This document shows positions 34,950 to 64,000 of a DNA stretch of 64,000 bases, in pieces. The notes beneath the pieces are model-generated. The model did no database searches, was not told the origin of the DNA, and saw only the letters and a list, made by a program, of their open reading frames with translations. A program made the position numbers and the translations under genes. The stretch is from Heliocidaris tuberculata (lineage: Eukaryota; Echinodermata; Echinoidea; Camarodonta; Echinometridae). Numbering within the stretch: position 1 is the stretch's first letter; each line of letters opens with the position of its first letter. The stretch lies in assembly GCA_025618425.1 (NCBI GenBank), contig CM046846.1:3270642-3334641 (forward strand), read 5' to 3'.

Positions 34950-36605
34950 ATTCAATTAGATGTTTCTAAGAATTTAAAAATGAAATATAAACTGTTTATA
35001 CTATAGTATAATTCATATGGGATACAGGAATGGGAGGCAACATTTTTTTCAAAAATTTTGCAGTTTCAGGAGATCAGTGTTAATATTTGATGTATGTTTT
35101 AATTACCCAATTTGAATCGGGAAATACTAATCTATGTAATAGAAATTAAGCACTTCTCTAAATGGTCATTTAACAATGACATATGAAATACATTCTTTAC
35201 TTACAAATAAATCTGAAATTCTGAATCTCTCTTCCATGTCAAGAGATATAAATTAAAAAGTTAATCACAATAATTTGGTTATTGTTAGCTTATTCCATAT
35301 ATTATGTTTGTATTTCTGAAGTGTTCTTGGTGGTCCACTTTGAATTTTACTACATTTTATAAGAAAGATTGAAGTGAATTAGACTCCTTTAAGATTCTTA
35401 AGATATCATACAACATCACATTGCACAAGTTGTTCGGATTTGTTCTGTATTTATTCCATGTCAATTTGTATTTCTCCCTTTTTCGTTTTCTTTTTAGGTT
35501 AATACTTCTCTCACAACCGTTATGTGAATATCACTGATTTGCAATTCACCAAATTTCACTATTCATGTTTTGTATTTATGTTTTCTTTACGACGTGTGAA
35601 ATTTTTGTTGTATTTTTTTCAAAAAGGGTCTAGAAATAAATCAAGATGTGCAATTTTAATGTTTATACATTCGTTAAAACCAAAATAGGTTTTATTTGCA
35701 ATTCATTTGTTTTCATAGCACATGTATTTTATTTTGCCTATTCATGTCTAGTTGTGTAATAATCATTAATGTGATTTGGTTCTCACAACATTGTGACACT
35801 TTTGATCCTTCCTAATCGATATTCATGCACTGTTTTATCAACTTAGAGCATGAATCTTCTCTTCTTTGTACATGTAATTCTAACCATCATACTTGACACA
35901 ACTTGTGTAAGCATTTTGTATTGAAGGTCAGTTATTGTTTCATGATTCTGGGTAAACAAAGTATTAAGACATTTAGTTCTTGCATTTAAACTTAGAGGTC
36001 AGCATAGGTGATCGAGAGCATTGTGTAATTAGGAAGTTTTCAGCAATGATAAGCCATCCCAGTTACATTGGTTCCAATGTATTTTGAATGTTAAATTTTG
36101 TATTTCACCTTTTGGTATACTGTTGATTGTAATACATTTTTTCTCTGCTTTATTGCTAGAAAGAGTTGTGGGGTTTTATGCATTCCAAATTATATGTGTA
36201 CTGGTGAAATATTGTTTTAAGTTGATATGTCAGTATAACTCATGTTGATGATTTCCAAGTACTGGCCCTGTTTCATAAAACTTGTTATCAGTAACAACTG
36301 CCACATTTCACTCAGATGCAAGGAATTCAGTAGCTTATAACAGATATTGTAACTTGTTATTGATAACAAGTTTTATGAAACAGGACCCCTGGTATCTGAA
36401 TAATAGTTCATCACTTGTTAAAAAAAAAAAAAATTGTTTTTGTTGAAATACCGAGTAATATTTCACTTGAATAAATATGTTGCCTTATTAACAATTATCA
36501 TTTGTTTTATGAGTATGATTAATCTAGAAAGTAATAAAAACAAAGAAAGACACTGTTAAGGTACATTTTGTTGCTTTAAGCAAAATCAAAACAATTTAAT
36601 TTATT
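34950..36605 (+). other. NFXL1 3'UTR (inferred)
   Basis: AT-rich sequence after the NFXL1 stop has several AATAAA words, at 35635-35640 and 36470-36475 among others. The last one lies within 140 bases of a minus-strand AATAAA (36600-36605) that could serve UBE3A. It contains a family B MITE at 36264-36389. The end of the transcript is not proven. Confidence 0.4.
36264..36389. mobile_element. Fold-back MITE family B, copy 2
   Basis: GGCCCTGTTTCATAAAACTT and the inverted AAGTTTTATGAAACAGGACC bracket a 126-base element containing ATGCAAGGAATTCAGTAGCT, which is the reverse complement of the core of the other copies. Confidence 0.9.
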
Positions 36606-39600
36606 ATATGTAAATATGAAATGAGAGATGAACTTTCTTTACCTACTCTACAGATATACATGTACACAAAGAATTGATTTGAAACAAAGTCTTGGTATAT
36701 AATATGACACAACAGTAGTGTTTTACACTGCACTGGAAAAGTTCCTTACCTCACAATGGTACAGAATTCTTAAGATATTGATAATGAAATTATTTCATGT
36801 GCAACAAATCTACAATCTATTTCCTATGAAGCAGTCCTACAGTGCATTGTGATGGTGTATCTTGTACATCAAAAAGGGTTGTCGTACAAGATAGCATTAT
36901 ATTACACTAGCCTGTTTTTTATACCAACTTTTCTGCATCCACAACCCTTAACCAGCTTATTACTAATTTGATTTGTGACTAAAGCTTTTCATGACCACTA
37001 CCATATCATTTAAATAATTCTACATGTACTATGATATCAGGGTTTGACTAGTTAATTTTTATTTACTCCATGTCTAATTTATTTTAAGGTACATTTATTT
37101 CATTAGGCTAGCATAACAATCACTTTAACTATCACATTCTTAAACAAATAGTGCACTTAAGCCCAACCCTGACACTTAATCTTCTTCAGCATTTTACATC
37201 ATGACATTTCATTTCTAGATGAGGCAAGCATGACTTCTTGAAGTTCTTGTAACCATGTATAAACAATAAGATTGCATCACTATCAGTTTTACAGTGACCA
37301 TATTTCAAGCATACAAGTTTGTTTTTATCTATCTTTTGAATTATTTGCACACATTTGCAAACACAATATGTGCTCTACAAAAGTTGGCTCTTTCTGAAAT
37401 ATTTTGCATTTTATTGTTGTCCTTAATTTCATTTCCCACACAGAGAGCACCTAATATTACATATCTACTTCTACATCAAAAGAAAATTTATTCTAAATGT
37501 AATTTACTGGATTGCATCAATTCACTTCGTTCAGGATAAAATGTGTATCGTATTCTAAGAGCACCACATGTGACTAATACATGTAATTTGCTGAAGAAAA
37601 GATATCACAGGCTAATTTTAAATTTAAATCTATTTTCAGACTTAAGCACTACTTTCCCTGATGAACTGGAATGCCAGTCAAGACATGCCTTTTCGAGATA
37701 AAAACCAAAAGACAGTTCAATCTAATACTAATTTTCTCTGGGCTCAATGGACAATGTGTTACATTCCAATGATCTCAATGAATCTGTAGTACAGAGTACA
37801 GATTCGGTAGACTATTTTACCCCATTATTTTCTGTTTTTCCAGGGATTGGTTTTCCTACTTCTGACTTCGTACTCCATTTCATTGAGAGCCGTGAAAACC
37901 CATTCCATGTAGGAAATGGGCTACAGCTTCAGACGTGGTATTTTATATTGAGATAAGATCCCAAAAGTGGTTGAAAGGCATACGTGTCTCACGCAATTAA
38001 CGTCATGTGTTCCTCCCTATGCTAAAATATGTATATAGATCTCCTTCACTTAGCATATATATCTTATGATGAACATCTCTCCTCAAAATATATGCATAAA
38101 AACATTCTTAAAACATTCCTGAAATTCTAATTGTACGATTGCATATATAAGTGTTTGGTAAGCATAATATCATGTCAATTGATATCTAATGTAATAAATA
38201 AAATGGTACTGTAAATATAAAACGGGGTGAATAAAAGACTGAAGTTGGAAAAGTTTTTTTGTCATATTGATTTTTTCCTCCAGGGGAAATATGCAGATCC
38301 TTTTCATTTCTTTTATTCATCATGAATAAAAAAAATTCATACGATCTGAATCATTCCTGGAGGAAAAAAAATGATCTCAAAGCACCTTCCCGATACATGT
38401 TCCTATTCACCCTGTTTAACAGTATTCAAAAGTTCATCTCACTACAGTGCATATTCATTGCAAAAAGACCAGTGGATTCCATATTAATTATAATTTGATG
38501 TTAATCATAGCAGATTAAAAAAAAACCTGTGGCTCTTTTATTTCTAATGGCAATCCCTCCCAATAGCAAAAGGTGACAAAAAAAAGGTCCAGAAATCTAC
38601 ATGCATGTTAAGAATTACCATGGTGGTGATACTCCCTGCCAAAGTCAGGTTCCATCATCAGATTGATACAGTGAAACCTGTATATAAAGACCGCTCAGGA
38701 GAGACAAGAAAGGTGGCCTTTACAGGCAGGTGATCTCTATATACAGGTTCCTTTAACCCTTTCAAGATAATTGACCACATTTTGTTGTTTTGTTTTGTTT
38801 TTTATTCAGAGCTCTAAAAAATATACCAGATGCATGAGTAGAAAGAGCAAAAATTTCTGCACACACTATGTCCATTTTATTGCATGACCATATTGTGTTT
38901 GATGCCAGGAATTTTAAGAACAAGAATAAGCTTTGAAATCCTTAAATTGGCAACACATTCAAAGGATCAAAATCATTGTTTATTATCAAAATTGGCAATG
39001 TTTTCACCTTTTCGACAAAATTCCCAACCATGTATATTGTTTTCAAAAACATTGCACCTTATTAGAACCATGTAGCACTAAAAGAAAAATATTATTGTTG
39101 CCAATTTGAAGAACAAAATGTGATAAATTTAGCCCTTAAATAATTCCTGTCCTGAAAGGGTTAATACATGTTTCAATGAGAAATACTGCTCAAGGGAATC
39201 AAAGAAAGTGTAGTCTGTATAGACAGGTGGTTTTTCTGTCCAGGTAGTGGCTATAACAGGTTTGAAGGTAGTTATTTACCATGACAAAGCTTTAAAACAT
39301 GCTGTAACTCTGTAGTCTAGCATCGGTATCTTAACACACAACCTGAAAATAAAGCTTGCTTCTCTGGACCAAAAATATTATAAAATACTGATTGAATTAT
39401 TGAGAGCCAATCATGAGTTAAGTACCATATCAATATTTACTATCAACTCCATCATGCATTTATTTTTGAACAGCCTTGCAAAAGTAAAAAAAGATAATGC
39501 ATATGTATATCCATGCAATTGTAAATGTTGCAGATGCGTAACTTGTAAAACAAGACATATACACAATCTTGCTTCTTACATGTTGAAAGCTAGGATGCAA

Positions 39601-41424
39601 TACCTTCTGAACTGAGCTAATTACAGGAAAAACTGCGAAAATCAACTACATCCTCATCAGGAATAGCCCCTTACCATTCAACCAAATAAACCACTGTCAT
39701 TTTTGGCACACAATTCCATAAAAATCCATCTTTTTGTTTCTTCCATATCTGAGTGTGCACCATTGCCTTGTATGATATATGAAGTCCAATAGGTCCATGG
39801 ATGTCTTTTCAAGAGAATCTATAATCAATCAATAAATGACTTCTCAATACCATGTGTAATCATTGCAATAACACCTGTGTACCATGTTCAGTTCTCACAT
39901 GGCTCATATATCAATATTCAAAGAAAATCCTCAAATCTGCTTGTGTCAGCTAAATTCAAAAATAATAAAATCATTGGTAACTTCTTATACTTCAGTGCAG
40001 AATGGGAAAGACAGGTTAATATATGACTTCAAAATTTTGTCCATATTCAAAATCATTTTAATAACTAAAATTATAATGAGGAAATATATGTTTTTAAAAG
40101 AAAGATAGGATTATTTGGTAAAAAATCTCATTCTGATAATGCGAACAAATCCCGCCATTAAACGTCATTTGTATTGTCAAACAATCATGCCGCCCATGCA
40201 CACTGCTTAGAATTAATTTGATTTACACTAAGACTGCATTGAAAATAAAAAATATGCAAAATTTAAGTCTATACCAGCCATCTTCATGCAAATTCACCAT
40301 TTGCAGGAAATATTTAACAAGATATCTTCTCTTATCTATTCAAGAATTCCACAACAGCGTACAGAAATGTAGTACCGGTACACAACCATTACGTACCAAC
40401 CCAAAGCTAATCAATACCTTCACAGCCAATCAGCTTTTCTATCAACATTTTACTATGGGGTTGCCAAATTTGACGTCTTTTAAAAAATAACCAGTACTAA
40501 AATGTAATCTTAATAAATCAAAATGTGAAGCAAATTTGATATATCTTGTGATCTACTCTACATATCGCACATTATACGATCCAACTTTCTAAAAAATCTC
40601 AATTGCAAAAGATGTGGAAAATTAAACAGATATAATACTTCTTGTTGATGTTCTGATTAATGATTTGAATACTAAGAATTTAAATTTGGTGCACTGAAAG
40701 CTTTTTAGATGAAGTAAAGGCCAAATTGGCTTCAAATCACAGACAATTGCAAGACATGTAGGATGTCACTATGATTCGGAGCTGAATTGTCTTTTCCTCG
40801 GACGAAGAAACCTGTAATATTTCAAAGATATCGATTTTATCATTCGTATGACTATTCATTAAGATTTTACATGTTTGAATGTTCATATCAAAGGCTATTG
40901 CAACTTCTTCAGTCTGATCGTGCGGCGGGCTTTCATTGTGCCATTTGTAATTCCAGTGTCTGTTACACACACATAAACAGTTTAATAGTATGATGCAGTT
41001 GGACATTTTCATGCATAACTTCAGTAAATGTTCATGTCAATGCATAACTAATTTTTACCGATTGATTAATTACTATAAAACTTATCGTAACGCTTAACAA
41101 ACCAGGGCAAGAGAAAGAGGGTTTTAATCAATCAGAAAGAAATAATAAATACATAGAACAAGATAAAAAAAAAAAGATACAAAGAAAGATAGCAAGAAAG
41201 GAAGGAAAAGAGAAGTAGAAAGATACACAAATGATCAAACCTTTTTTAAATTGATAAAACAAAATCTAGAAAAAAGAGAAAATCAATGAACAGAAGAAGG
41301 AATTAATGTGGTAAGGGTGAAACCTGGTCTAATCAAGGATGCATTCTACTTCAAAAAAACTCAATGGAACCAGCTTTGCTTTGTTGCTATGGCAGGCAGC
41401 CATGGATGATGGAGTACTGGTAGT
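36606..41424 (-). other. UBE3A 3'UTR/intergenic (inferred)
   Basis: No exon-like sequence was found between the UBE3A stop and the NFXL1 3' end. The stretch is AT-rich. Read on the minus strand there are AATAAA words, the furthest at 36600-36605. A long UBE3A 3'UTR is plausible because UBE3A transcripts in other animals have long tails, but length and end are not shown by the sequence. It includes the family D MITE at 38753-39164. Confidence 0.35.
38753..39164. mobile_element. MITE family D, copy 2 (inverted)
   Basis: TTAACCCTTTCAAGATAATT at the left and CCTGTCCTGAAAGGGTTAA at the right. The full length is the reverse complement of the copies at 27716 and 50545. Confidence 0.85.
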
Positions 41425-58170
<16,746 letters not shown>

Positions 58171-58741
58171 GCGCATACATCAAACTGTGTCGTTACTTCA
58201 GAGATAAATGGCGCTCAATGAACATTAAAATGAAACTCTTTATGATAGATAACTTCAATTAACCGTCCAACAAGGTGTAAATAGGCGCCGGGCCGTTTCC
58301 TGACGTTGACCTTACAGTGCATGCAGTACATAGAATCCTTTTCCTGTAACACTCCAATAACTCCTCCCACATACAATTCGGCACCTTGATTTCCGAACCA
58401 GCGTATGTAGCTTAGGCATTGTATTTATGGTTTGTTTATTACTAGATCTAAAATAACTACAAATCAGATAAGTTTTTGTTTTTGAATTTTCATCATAAAC
58501 ACATTTAGATAACAAAAAATAGTGTCATTGATGCTTGCGCAGATGTCTTTTCGTTTTGAACTACAGTCAGGCATAAACTGAGTGAAAGGTTTTTTTTGAA
58601 GTCCTAAACATGACCTAAATTCTAGTCATTAAAAAGGGGGGATGCAAACCCATAGACTTCCGTGTAAGACATGATTTCCCCACGGTGATCGATATAGACT
58701 ATTTCTTTCTTTCTTTCATTCTCAAGTTTCATTCATTCATT
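58171..58741 (-). promoter_or_regulatory. UBE3A 5' flank/5'UTR (inferred)
   Basis: Sequence upstream of the UBE3A start codon includes a short CpG-richer patch (AGGCGCCGGGCCGTTTCCTG, about 58284-58303) and GACGTTGACC. I see no TATA box and no upstream splice donor that must be used, so the transcript start is undefined. Confidence 0.35.
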
Positions 58742-58861
58742 TAGGGGCGGATCCAGGAGTTTGTAAACTTGGGGGGATGCAGGGCTGGCACCTTTGGGGA
58801 ACTGCTTGCCGAGGATAGTCGTATTTTTTTCTTCTCACCAGCCCTCGAAAAGTCGCTCAAT

Positions 58862-58894
<33 letters not shown>

Positions 58895-59132
58895 GGCGAA
58901 ATTTTTTTTCCCCCAGCCCTCCAAAAATTGTTCAGTGACGGGGGGGGGGGGGGGGTAATGAGATTTTATGGGAGTCCAGTTTTCCTCCATGATTCTCCGA
59001 CAAGCAACAAAAAAAAAAACAAACAAAAAAAAGGTTCTCAGTTCAAAAAGAGGGGGGGGGGGGCATAATGTATACTTTTCTTACAAAGGGGGGGGGGGCA
59101 CGGGCCGGGATTCCCCCCTAAATCCGCCACTG
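58742..59132. mobile_element. hAT-like MITE with long poly-G, copy 4
   Basis: The ends are TAGGGGCGGATCCAGGAG and the inverted CCTAAATCCGCCACTG. The 8-bp duplication CATTCATT is at 58734-58741 and 59133-59140. Inside are a G run of about 31 (from 58862), further G runs and CCTCCATGATTCTCCGACAA, shared with copy 1. Confidence 0.85.
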
Positions 59133-59249
59133 CATTCATTCTTTATTTCTTTCTTTTTCTTTATTTAGTACTATTTTTTATCTTATCTCCCCCCCCCCCC
59201 CGCACAAATAATAAAAGAAAATCGCAGATGTAGAGATCTTTATCATACA

Positions 59250-59760
59250 GGCCCATTGTCACGACGCCTTTTGCCCGAACAAAAAATTTTCACACTGCTA
59301 ATTTTGTTTAAAACTTTTCGTAGTGAAAATGTACAGAAGTTGCATATGACCTGGAAGTTACATAATTATCCGGGAACCTCGCTTGAATATGAAGCCGGGT
59401 GTCTGCCCGAATTTTACTTTGTCTATTGCCGAAGGGGGACGCCTTTTGCACCCTAATCCCCCCCACAAATAATAATAAAAGAAAATCGAAGAAATCTTGA
59501 TCATACGGGCCCATTTTCCAAAGGGGAAGCTGATGCCTCTTGCCCGAATAACAATTAAAAAGAAACTTTCCGTAGTGAAAATGAACAGAATTAAGTTGCG
59601 AAGAATATTGGGCCGAATGTTGAATGGGCGAATTGCTGGTCAACTAATGCCGTATAATAATAACACGTACGCTGCCGGGGGGGGGGGGGGGGGGGGGGGG
59701 GGCGAAACGAGACTGGAAAACCCTAATAATATTGGAACATTGTGAACTTGACACCTTTTT
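59250..59760. repeat. Degraded repeat related to 13610-13990, with poly-G
   Basis: Words AAACTTTTCGTAGTGAAAAT and GTACAGAAGTTGCATATGAC plus TTGCCGAAGGGGGACGCC also occur, slightly changed, around 13560-13640 and 13740-13960. A G run of about 25 lies at 59678-59702. Confidence 0.6.
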
Positions 59761-60179
59761 TCTCCTTTTTTTTTTCTTTTTCTTTTTTTTTTTCTCTCTC
59801 TCTCTTATTCTTATAATTAACAACATGCAAGTACGATAATTCTGCAAGCACTGCGTTATATGCGCCAAGTGTTCAATTTGTAAGGCCAATTTTCATTTCA
59901 TATGGCCTAATACGGTACTGTTTTGAGTATTCTTTTACATCTAAATTTCATTGTCAGTGAAATCAATATTCTGTACAAACATGGACAAATAAACAATCAT
60001 GGACAAGGTATAAACAAAAATCCTTACAATTCATTAATAAACTCATCTTCATTATTACGTGCTCCTTTAATTTATTCAAGATTTCACAACCCGAGGCCTA
60101 GGTACAGACTGAAACTAATCAGAATTGTATATGATGACTAGTAATGTTGATGATGATGATGGTGATCAGTGATAATAAC

Positions 60180-60310
60180 TGCGAATGATGATGATGATGA
60201 TGATGATAATGATAATAATAATAATGATAATAATAATAACAATATTAATAATAATAATAATGATAACAATGATGATAATGATAATAATAATAATAATAAT
60301 GAAAATAATA

Positions 60311-60389
<79 letters not shown>

Positions 60390-60418
60390 TAATAATAATA
60401 GTAATAATAATAATAAAA

Positions 60419-60455
<37 letters not shown>

Positions 60456-60482
60456 TGGTGGTAACAATGAATAACAATTATG

Positions 60483-60521
<39 letters not shown>

Positions 60522-60535
60522 TATTATTATGATAC
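60180..60535. repeat. (AAT)n/(GAT)n trinucleotide repeat
   Basis: About 350 bases of GATGAT, AATAAT and GATAATGATAAT units. Poly-Ile, poly-Asn and poly-Leu frames here are artefacts. Further AAT-rich patches lie at about 60690-60830 and 61340-61450. Confidence 0.97.
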
Positions 60536-60855
60536 TTATAATGATAAATAACTAACTATAATAATCTTTGTCATGCAGAGCATTCGAATTCAACATGAGG
60601 CGGCCAAGTCACGTGCTCCTTTAATTTATTCAAGATTGCATAACCTAGCAGAGGCGTCTACAGACTGAAGCTTATCATAGATGATTTATATAATGATGAT
60701 AATAATGTTTACGATAATAATCATATTGATGATGATGATGACAAAGATAGCAGTGAATGAAAATTATAATAATATTAATAATAATAATAACAACAATTAT
60801 GATACTGATAATAATAAATAACTAATAATGATAATCTTTGTCATATAATATTAAT

Positions 60856-61338
60856 CATGGGTGTCGATCCGTGTTCATGATTGGGGGATGACCGGCGAGG
60901 GAGCGAAGCGACCGAGCGGGAGAGGGAGTGGGTATCCCCCTCCCACACCAGTGACTTTTTCAAAAATCTGTCTATAAACTTGCATTTTAGAGCATCCCAA
61001 AATGGTTTTTAATGAAATGAAGGAATGCGTGGATCTACGCCAATGGACACACCCCCTTAATTGAGAATGAATGCGAGCGAACGAATTTTCTTCGATATTT
61101 TCCTATTGAAATTATGGCTTTTCTTATTTCCTTACTTCTAATCAGTAAAGAATGTGATGGTATATTTCAAGATCAAACATAAGGAGTTTGGATAATCATT
61201 AGTTTTAAGTTAATGTATGATAATTCTTATTTATTTTATCCAAAATAATGGGGGGGGGGGATGATAATACAGGCCACCCTACCTCAAATTTTGGGGAGGA
61301 TATATACCCCCCCCCCCCCCCCCGGATCGACACCCATG
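60856..61338. mobile_element. hAT-like MITE with CATGGGTGTCGATCCG ends
   Basis: CATGGGTGTCGATCCG at the left and its exact inverse CGGATCGACACCCATG at the right, bordered by the 8-bp duplication ATATTAAT (60848-60855 and 61339-61346). The interior has a G run, a C run of about 16 and no coding sequence. The 8-bp duplication fits the hAT superfamily; the termini differ from the CAGTGGCGGATC family. Confidence 0.88.
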
Positions 61339-61346
61339 ATATTAAT

Positions 61347-62726
61347 GATAATAATGATGATGATAATAATAATGATAATGATAATAATAATAATAACAAC
61401 AGCAACAATAATAATAATATTAAAAATAATACTAATTATAATAACTAAGTAATAATAACTATCTTTGTCACATCATTCATATTCAACATCAGGCGGCCAA
61501 ATCACGTTTGTGTATCCACGGGTAATTTTATTTCATTTTCTATTCTTTTTTAATAGATCGGCGCCTTAACATGTTAGGCTTGATGAGCTTGTTAGGGGCA
61601 TTCATTTTCCTCTGTAGGTGACCAATTTCATGCATTTCATGAGATGGCATGAAATGGGGAAGCAATGAAATCAATTTATGATTCGGGGGGATGTCTTACA
61701 CGTTTGCATTTGTCCTTTAGCACAGCCTTGATAAAGCATATAAATACAGGCATCAAAGCACCCAGGTGAGCACTATACATCCCAGCTTTAATCATCGAAC
61801 GGAAAGCGACTTTTACAAAATCTATCTTTTTAACCGATTCAAAGAAATTTGAATAAAGTTATGTCATAACAGAATAATGTCAATTGTGTACAGTTAGTTT
61901 GGTTCACATTTATTGCACTCAAGGAATGGGGGAATCATAAACTTGGCGTGAACAATCAAACAGAAGCCGTTTCCATATTTTTATACTACCTTTATATTAA
62001 TGATCTCCCATGTTAATACCTAACCTTTTCGTGTGAGTTGAAAGATAATTATCATTTTATAGACTTTACCCCTTTCATTATTGTCTTTTTGCATTGTCAA
62101 TATATTAATCACAGTTTGTCTCCTTCGTGTATATACGCCATAGGTTGTTCTGTACTATACTGAGGAGATCATATAAGAAAGTCTTGGAGTTTTCCAGCAT
62201 TATCAGGTCTCAAATACTACCAATTAAAATAAAATCAGTGAGTATATCCGTCATCTCTAATTTACTTTCACTATAACCCCATCACAACACCTTTTTATAG
62301 CAACTGCAAAATGATTGTTCAAAAAGATGAATCGTTTTCAGTTTCATATTATTTGCATTTTTCTTTTACTCTCTGTTTTGTCTTTTTTTTCCCCCCGAGT
62401 CTTAAAGTGAAAGTCCACTCTGGTATTAAGTTGATTTGAATAAAAGAAGAAATGTGAGAGAAAAAGATTAATTCAATTCAATAGTACATGTACTGACCTT
62501 TCAAACTGCTGGTTATAGATAATATAGTTAGTAAGGGCCTTTTTTAGATTTTCATTATTATCATTATATAGGTAAACCTAGTCGATATTGTACCAACAAG
62601 AATTTCAAATCAAGTCCATATGGAGGATATAGATCTTTGTCGAAATTAGTAAAGTCGTCCAGTTACGTTAGAATCAAAGCGAAATGCAAGCCTGATTGAT
62701 ATTTACGTGATTGCTTCCAGCAGGCA
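61347..62726. other. Intergenic sequence upstream of the TIMP-like gene
   Basis: Apart from the AAT repeat at the start and a solo end of MITE family F (TTAAAGTGAAAGTCCACTCT, about 62403), I see no element. The last 100 bases before the ATG presumably hold the promoter and 5'UTR, but no clear TATA box is placed. Confidence 0.4.
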
Positions 62727-62841
62727 ATGTCATCTTTATCTCTAGTAGTTGTGTTATCGGTATTGGGACTATTGAGAGGATGTACAGCATGTAAGTGCAT
62801 TGCATTGGCTGACGAGTCCAAAATATGCTTCTCTGACTTTG
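62727..62841 (+). CDS. TIMP-like secreted protein, first coding exon (partial)
   Basis: ATG at 62727 opens MSSLSLVVVLSVLGLLRGCT, a classic signal peptide, followed by ACKCIALADESKICFSDFG and a strong donor (TTTG|GTAAGT) after 62841 in phase 1. In tissue inhibitors of metalloproteinases the mature chain begins with Cys-X-Cys right after signal cleavage, has a third Cys about a dozen residues on, and the first intron falls just after an F-C-X-X-D-hydrophobic stretch; all of this is matched here. The N-terminal Cys would chelate the zinc of the metalloprotease. The remaining exons lie beyond the window. With 38 residues to judge from, another netrin-like (NTR) domain protein is possible. Confidence 0.6.
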
Positions 62842-62929
62842 GTAAGTATTATATTCAACTGGATTTCATCGCTTGTAATAATTGTTGTAACTCCGCAATA
62901 CTGTCTTTTTCTATACTCTCTAAAAAGAG

Positions 62930-63290
62930 TTGGGTAAAATTTTACCCATGTTGGGTAAAAAAAGGAACATGCTTGTATAATGTTGAATTTTTGTAAAACT
63001 TAAATATTGGGTAAATTTTACCCAATGTTGGGTTAAATGTTACCCAGCATGCAAGATTTGACCCTTAAAGTTACAATTGGTCATTTCATTAATAAGTTAT
63101 TAAATTGTGAAAAAATGTATTGCTTTTTAAGAAGTAGCCAGATAATAATGTCAGGATTATGTTACTAACAAGCATGCAAGATTTTACCCTTAAAGTTACA
63201 ATTGGTCATTTCATTAATAAGTTATTAAATTGTGAAAAAATGTATTGCTTTTTAAGAAGTAGCCAGACAATAATGTCAGGATTATGTAAA
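62930..63290. repeat. TGGGTAAA palindromes and a 125-base tandem duplication in the TIMP-like intron
   Basis: TTGGGTAAAATTTTACCCA-type words occur repeatedly at 62930-63046. A unit starting GCATGCAAGATT at 63047 is repeated at 63172 with only a few changes, both running through AAGAAGTAGCCAGA.AATAAT. Confidence 0.9.
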
Positions 63291-63549
63291 CACACCGATT
63301 GTTCAGCTTCACCTGTTTGACAAGGCATTATAAGCGCTCACCCATCAGGTATCTGTGGTATCTGACTGCCAGACTGAAATGTACTATGTGTTAATTAATA
63401 CTCAAAATTGGGTTAATATGTAAATTTGAACAGAACTGAATAAAACACTTCTGAGTTATCATAGTCAGAAAGTAAAATAAATGCTTTATCTTCACATACA
63501 GACCATTTTAGGGGGCAAGGCTTTGTCAAAGGGCACTTTGGTGTTTTTG

Positions 63550-63840
63550 TTTCAAGGGTTCTGACACCCCTTCCCGATGGACAATTTTGCATTGTTTTGT
63601 ATTTTTGTAATGTACATCCATAGCTCTTCCTTTTGACAAAATTTGGTCCCTGGGCTTCAAGGGGAAAAATTTGCCCCAATTTCTAGGGGCCGTCTGACAT
63701 CCCATCCCGACGGAAATTTTCTGTCATTTTTTTTGTTTTTGTTTTTGAATGTCCATCATACTTCTTCCTTTTGACATGCAAAGTTTGGTGCATGGAGGAG
63801 ATGGGGTGAAATTGACCCGACTTTGGGGTCTATTTCGGGG
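63550..63840. repeat. Diverged tandem repeat (two units)
   Basis: CTGACACCCCTTCCCGATGG ... CTTCCTTTTGACAAAATTTG is followed by CTGACATCCCATCCCGACGG ... CTTCCTTTTGACATGCAAAG, about 140 bases apart. Confidence 0.7.
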
Positions 63841-64000
63841 GCTCTGGGGGCTAAACCCGACGGCTACGGTCAGACTGACAACCTTTCTCCATGTTAATGA
63901 CTTAGATATAGTCTAAGTAACTTTGAAGGGTCAAATCTTATGGATAAAATGGGGTGACTATTTCGAGACAGGCTCCCAGATCTTTTTTTTTTTAGTGTAG

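Noticed and set aside
60138..60532. Long open frames of poly-Ile, poly-Asn or poly-Leu
   Set aside because: They are translations of the AAT/GAT microsatellite on both strands, with no other coding sign.

Overview
This is nuclear DNA from an animal. It holds intron-rich genes with consensus GT-AG junctions, about 20 kb per gene, in an AT-rich background crowded with transposons and simple repeats. Both complete genes encode animal proteins (NFXL1 and UBE3A) whose lengths and exon-level conservation are close to the human proteins. The repeat style (many fold-back MITEs, a Penelope-like element, Tc1, non-LTR and hAT-type elements, long poly-G runs) together with a TIMP-like secreted protein suggests a marine invertebrate, most likely a deuterostome such as an echinoderm. 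The species is not fixed by the sequence.

Layout. At 1-3.2 kb is the 3' end of an unrecognised membrane-protein gene on the + strand, with a proline-rich PY-motif tail. At 3.2-14.3 kb is a repeat-rich intergenic stretch with a non-LTR reverse transcriptase remnant, several MITEs and one tRNA-Arg(CCT). At 14.3 to about 36.5 kb lies NFXL1 on the + strand: 18 coding exons, predicted 910 aa (about the human length), with a RING-like finger, many NFX1-type zinc fingers and a C-terminal membrane anchor. Its last intron holds a Penelope-like retroelement with a target-site duplication. From about 36.6 to 58.2 kb is UBE3A on the - strand: 11 coding exons, predicted 905 aa, with an AZUL zinc-binding N terminus and a complete HECT ubiquitin ligase domain. 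NFXL1 and UBE3A converge tail to tail. Between 58.3 and 62.7 kb is a block of hAT-like MITEs, poly-G runs and trinucleotide repeats. At 62.7 kb the first coding exon of a TIMP-like secreted inhibitor begins on the + strand and runs out of the window.

How the parts relate. The host genes do not form an operon and no joint function is evident. NFXL1 is a zinc-finger protein probably anchored in a membrane, UBE3A is a ubiquitin ligase, and the TIMP-like gene would act outside the cell. The most informative structures are in the mobile DNA: a hAT-like MITE family whose copies carry perfect 8-bp target duplications; at least seven fold-back families or elements flanked by TTAA; a MITE with two perfect CRE octamers in its stem; a Penelope element carrying one premature stop, an apparent internal deletion of an RT motif and a hammerhead-like motif; a Tc1 element nested inside a fold-back element; and a tandem array, inside UBE3A, built from a fragment of a DDE transposase. 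Within NFXL1 there is also a decayed tandem copy of one exon and an exon whose splice acceptor does not fit the reading frame.
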